A stretch of DNA of 64,000 nt. Source: Lepisosteus oculatus. Lineage: Eukaryota > Chordata > Actinopteri > Semionotiformes > Lepisosteidae. The stretch is taken from contig NC_090718.1 in assembly GCF_040954835.1 (NCBI RefSeq), forward strand, positions 14,027,532-14,091,531. The letters run 5' to 3'. A model generated the notes under the pieces. The model made no database searches and had not been told where the DNA came from. It worked only from the letters and a program-made list of their open reading frames with translations. The first letter of the stretch is position 1; every line of letters starts with the position of its first letter. Shown piece by piece: positions 62,050 through 64,000 of the stretch. The position numbers were made by a program, and so were the translations under genes.

Positions 62050-62135
62050 TCCGGAGGAGATGGAAGGACATAACAACACAAACTAGGAGAGAACATGCAA
62101 ACTCCACTCACAAGTGAAGCCCAGGAGAGAACTCT
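62050..62135 (+). repeat. Fish dispersed repeat fragment
   Basis: GGAGAGAACATGCAAACTCC (about 62090) is the recognisable core of a repeat found widely in fish genomes. The rest is too diverged to classify. Confidence 0.35.
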
Positions 62136-64000
62136 AAGGGAGTGGTGCCATTTGCTACAGTGCCATCCTGTACTATGTAAATATGTGCAGATATTTTTAG
62201 TTTCGTACCTCCATGGCATTTTTTGTGAAATGCAGCATGAACTTCGGGTGCCATCTCTGTCATCGCTGTGTTCACTTTCCCTCCTGGTTCCTTTTGTTCT
62301 GGAGGCTCTGATTCCCCTTTTCATCTTGTCTGGAACATCCTGTTGTGTTTTTCACAGCTAAATTCCATCCTGCGGTGAATAGTCTTGCTGTGATCCAGCA
62401 CTGAAACCACTGAGCCAGGGACAGAAGATGTCCACCTCCTCACACTCAACGGGACAGAATTTCACCTCCACATTTCTTACCCCAATTCTTGCTCACTGAG
62501 CTGCTCTAGCTGTGTAGATTTGCATAGGTGACATATTGCAGAATTTCAAGAGATAATGTGCAAAGTTTGAGAAAACTATTTCTTTCTTTCTTTATTGAAA
62601 AAACAGATTTTAAGTCTAACTCATTTTCTGCTGTGTCTGATCGTTAATCATCCTGCAAACAGCAGTTAGGTGACCAGTGTCTTCTGAAATCCCACAGTTA
62701 TTTTCGAAGGTTTTAAGGATACCTATTTTCGCAACAAACGCTACCTTTGCAAACACACATCTTTATATATAGGATGCTTTAATCCTTTAAAATAATGGTG
62801 ACAGGGCATTACATAGATAGCTGAAAGAAGGATGCTTGCAACACATTTATTTTAAATGCTGTTTTTAAGATGTAAGATCGGTTGAGTCCTTTATTTTTCC
62901 AGACCTTTGGAAGAATCTGTGTCTTGATTTGCCCTGCCTACAAACACCTGGGTAATGTGTGTTCACGATTAACGAAGGAAGCGTCACTCTGCTGGGTGCA
63001 AGTTTGAGGTTTGGGATGAAAGGCTAAAAAATTTGGCTGCACCACCGATTAATGATGTTTGGTCTGGGTTCAATACAACTCTTGGGAACGTGTCTCCATG
63101 GGAAATGACTGTACGTCATGCAGTGAACAGCTGCATGCACCCGAGCATCTGCCTCATCCTTTCAGACAAGCAGTGCATCCCTCAGATCTGACCATTCAGG
63201 AAGAGGTCACGAGGGCACAAGTGCTTAAGGCTACAGCAGTGTGGTTCCCTGAAGAGCTGAAGGACACTGCAATCAGGGCTCTAATACATGTCATGCTCCC
63301 CTCCAGCTGTCTGGCAGATCTGCAGATGTGACCTCAGAAGCAGTTAGCCCGTGTCCACATAAGTAATCCAGCCCCATGTATTGTCACCTCTGTAATCTGA
63401 AGTTGAACATATAATGCATAGTGAGAAAATGTACACTGTATATGCGTTGTGACTTTAAAGACCTATTGTGGATTACACCTACATTGTGCTGTATACCGTA
63501 TGTCCGATAAGAAGAGCCCAGCTTGTGCATCTGTGGTCTAGGAGGATACAATATATTTCCTTGACTTTATCCCGTGCTGTCTAGTGGCTCCTAGCTGTGA
63601 GGAGGTAGGTGTTGGAGACACTCATCACGAATGAGCAATCACAGTTACTCTTCAGAGGAGTAAAACAAAGTTCAGGCTCATTCACGACGGTATCTCTTTC
63701 GACCGTGCTTTACAGTCCTTAGCTACGGGGCAAGACAAGAAAATCGCCGCAGAAATCATTCATAGCCGCTTCAGCTTTCCCTCTTTAGGTTTCTTATTCT
63801 AGTTTAAAATGACTAGTTTAAAATAATTTCTTAGATCCTTCTCGCATTTCTCCTTTGCTGTGCGCATACGAACGTGCGACAGCCCCTTGGTTAGTTCTTA
63901 TAAGCCGTCTGAGAAGCAAGCCGGGCATTGGAAAAGTTCTCTAGCAGTCTTGCGAAGTTGTCTGATTGCTGCTGATAGGTTCAGCTGCCTTCGGAGGGCT

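Larger units (their letters stand above)
45940..64000. other. Downstream region with no supported gene
   Basis: About 18 kb of AT-rich sequence with few recognisable repeats. I searched both strands for splice-bounded frames with a known domain and found none. It may be intergenic or a long intron of a gene beyond the window. Possible conserved regulatory blocks lie near 52250-52450 and 56400-57100, judged only by mixed, non-repetitive composition. Confidence 0.45.

Noticed and set aside
45018-64000. Neurogranin (NRGN), VSIG2 or ESAM expected by human synteny with SPA17
   Set aside because: No second IQ-containing exon and no Ig exon was found on either strand after spa17; synteny cannot be confirmed in this window.

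Overview
The window looks like genomic DNA from a ray-finned fish. Genes are split by GT-AG (and one GC-AG) introns. It carries seven 5S-rRNA-derived SINEs (SINE3 class), Rex1/L2-like LINE tails, a hAT-type MITE and many (ATT)n/(GTT)n runs. The density of SINE3 copies suggests a non-teleost lineage such as gar or bowfin, but this is inference and the species is not proven. There is no bacterial-style operon, CRISPR array, tRNA or rRNA gene.

Region 1 (about 0.6-35.3 kb) is a cluster of four plus-strand immunoglobulin-superfamily genes, rebuilt exon by exon from splice sites and codon phase. IgSF-1 (667-3792) encodes a signal peptide, one V-like domain, a 45-nt hinge exon and a short hydrophobic C-terminus, probably a GPI signal. 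IgSF-2 (7272-16264, 10 exons, 511 aa) is a V-C1-C2 type I receptor whose tail carries VPYADI and SEYAVI ITIM-class motifs plus a weaker AEYAMI. IgSF-3 (22310-26811) is another single-V gene with a GPI-like end; its hinge exon lies in an apparently exact 324-bp duplication and its first intron uses a GC donor. IgSF-4 (31637-35251, 6 exons, 392 aa) is a three-Ig paralogue of IgSF-2 with a short tail and no ITIM. An ITIM receptor beside a short-tailed paralogue and two GPI-like members is the architecture of a paired-receptor cluster (SIRP/Siglec/CD300-like). I do not recognise any of the four as a named gene.

Region 2 (about 36.6-45.9 kb) is spa17 (sperm autoantigenic protein 17). It has a RIIa dimerisation/docking domain, an IQ motif and an unusually long acidic tail (486 aa in total; human about 151 aa). 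A probable 5' untranslated exon contains an RFX X-box-like motif, which fits a ciliary/flagellar gene.

Region 3 (45-64 kb) has no gene I can support. It is AT-rich, has few recognisable transposons, and contains a few exon-like fragments, a degenerate Tc1-like element and a good isolated X-box. It may be intergenic regulatory DNA or a large intron.

The SINEs lie only in the first 33 kb, inside or next to the Ig genes. Several sit within tens of bases of exons, including the transmembrane exon of IgSF-2.
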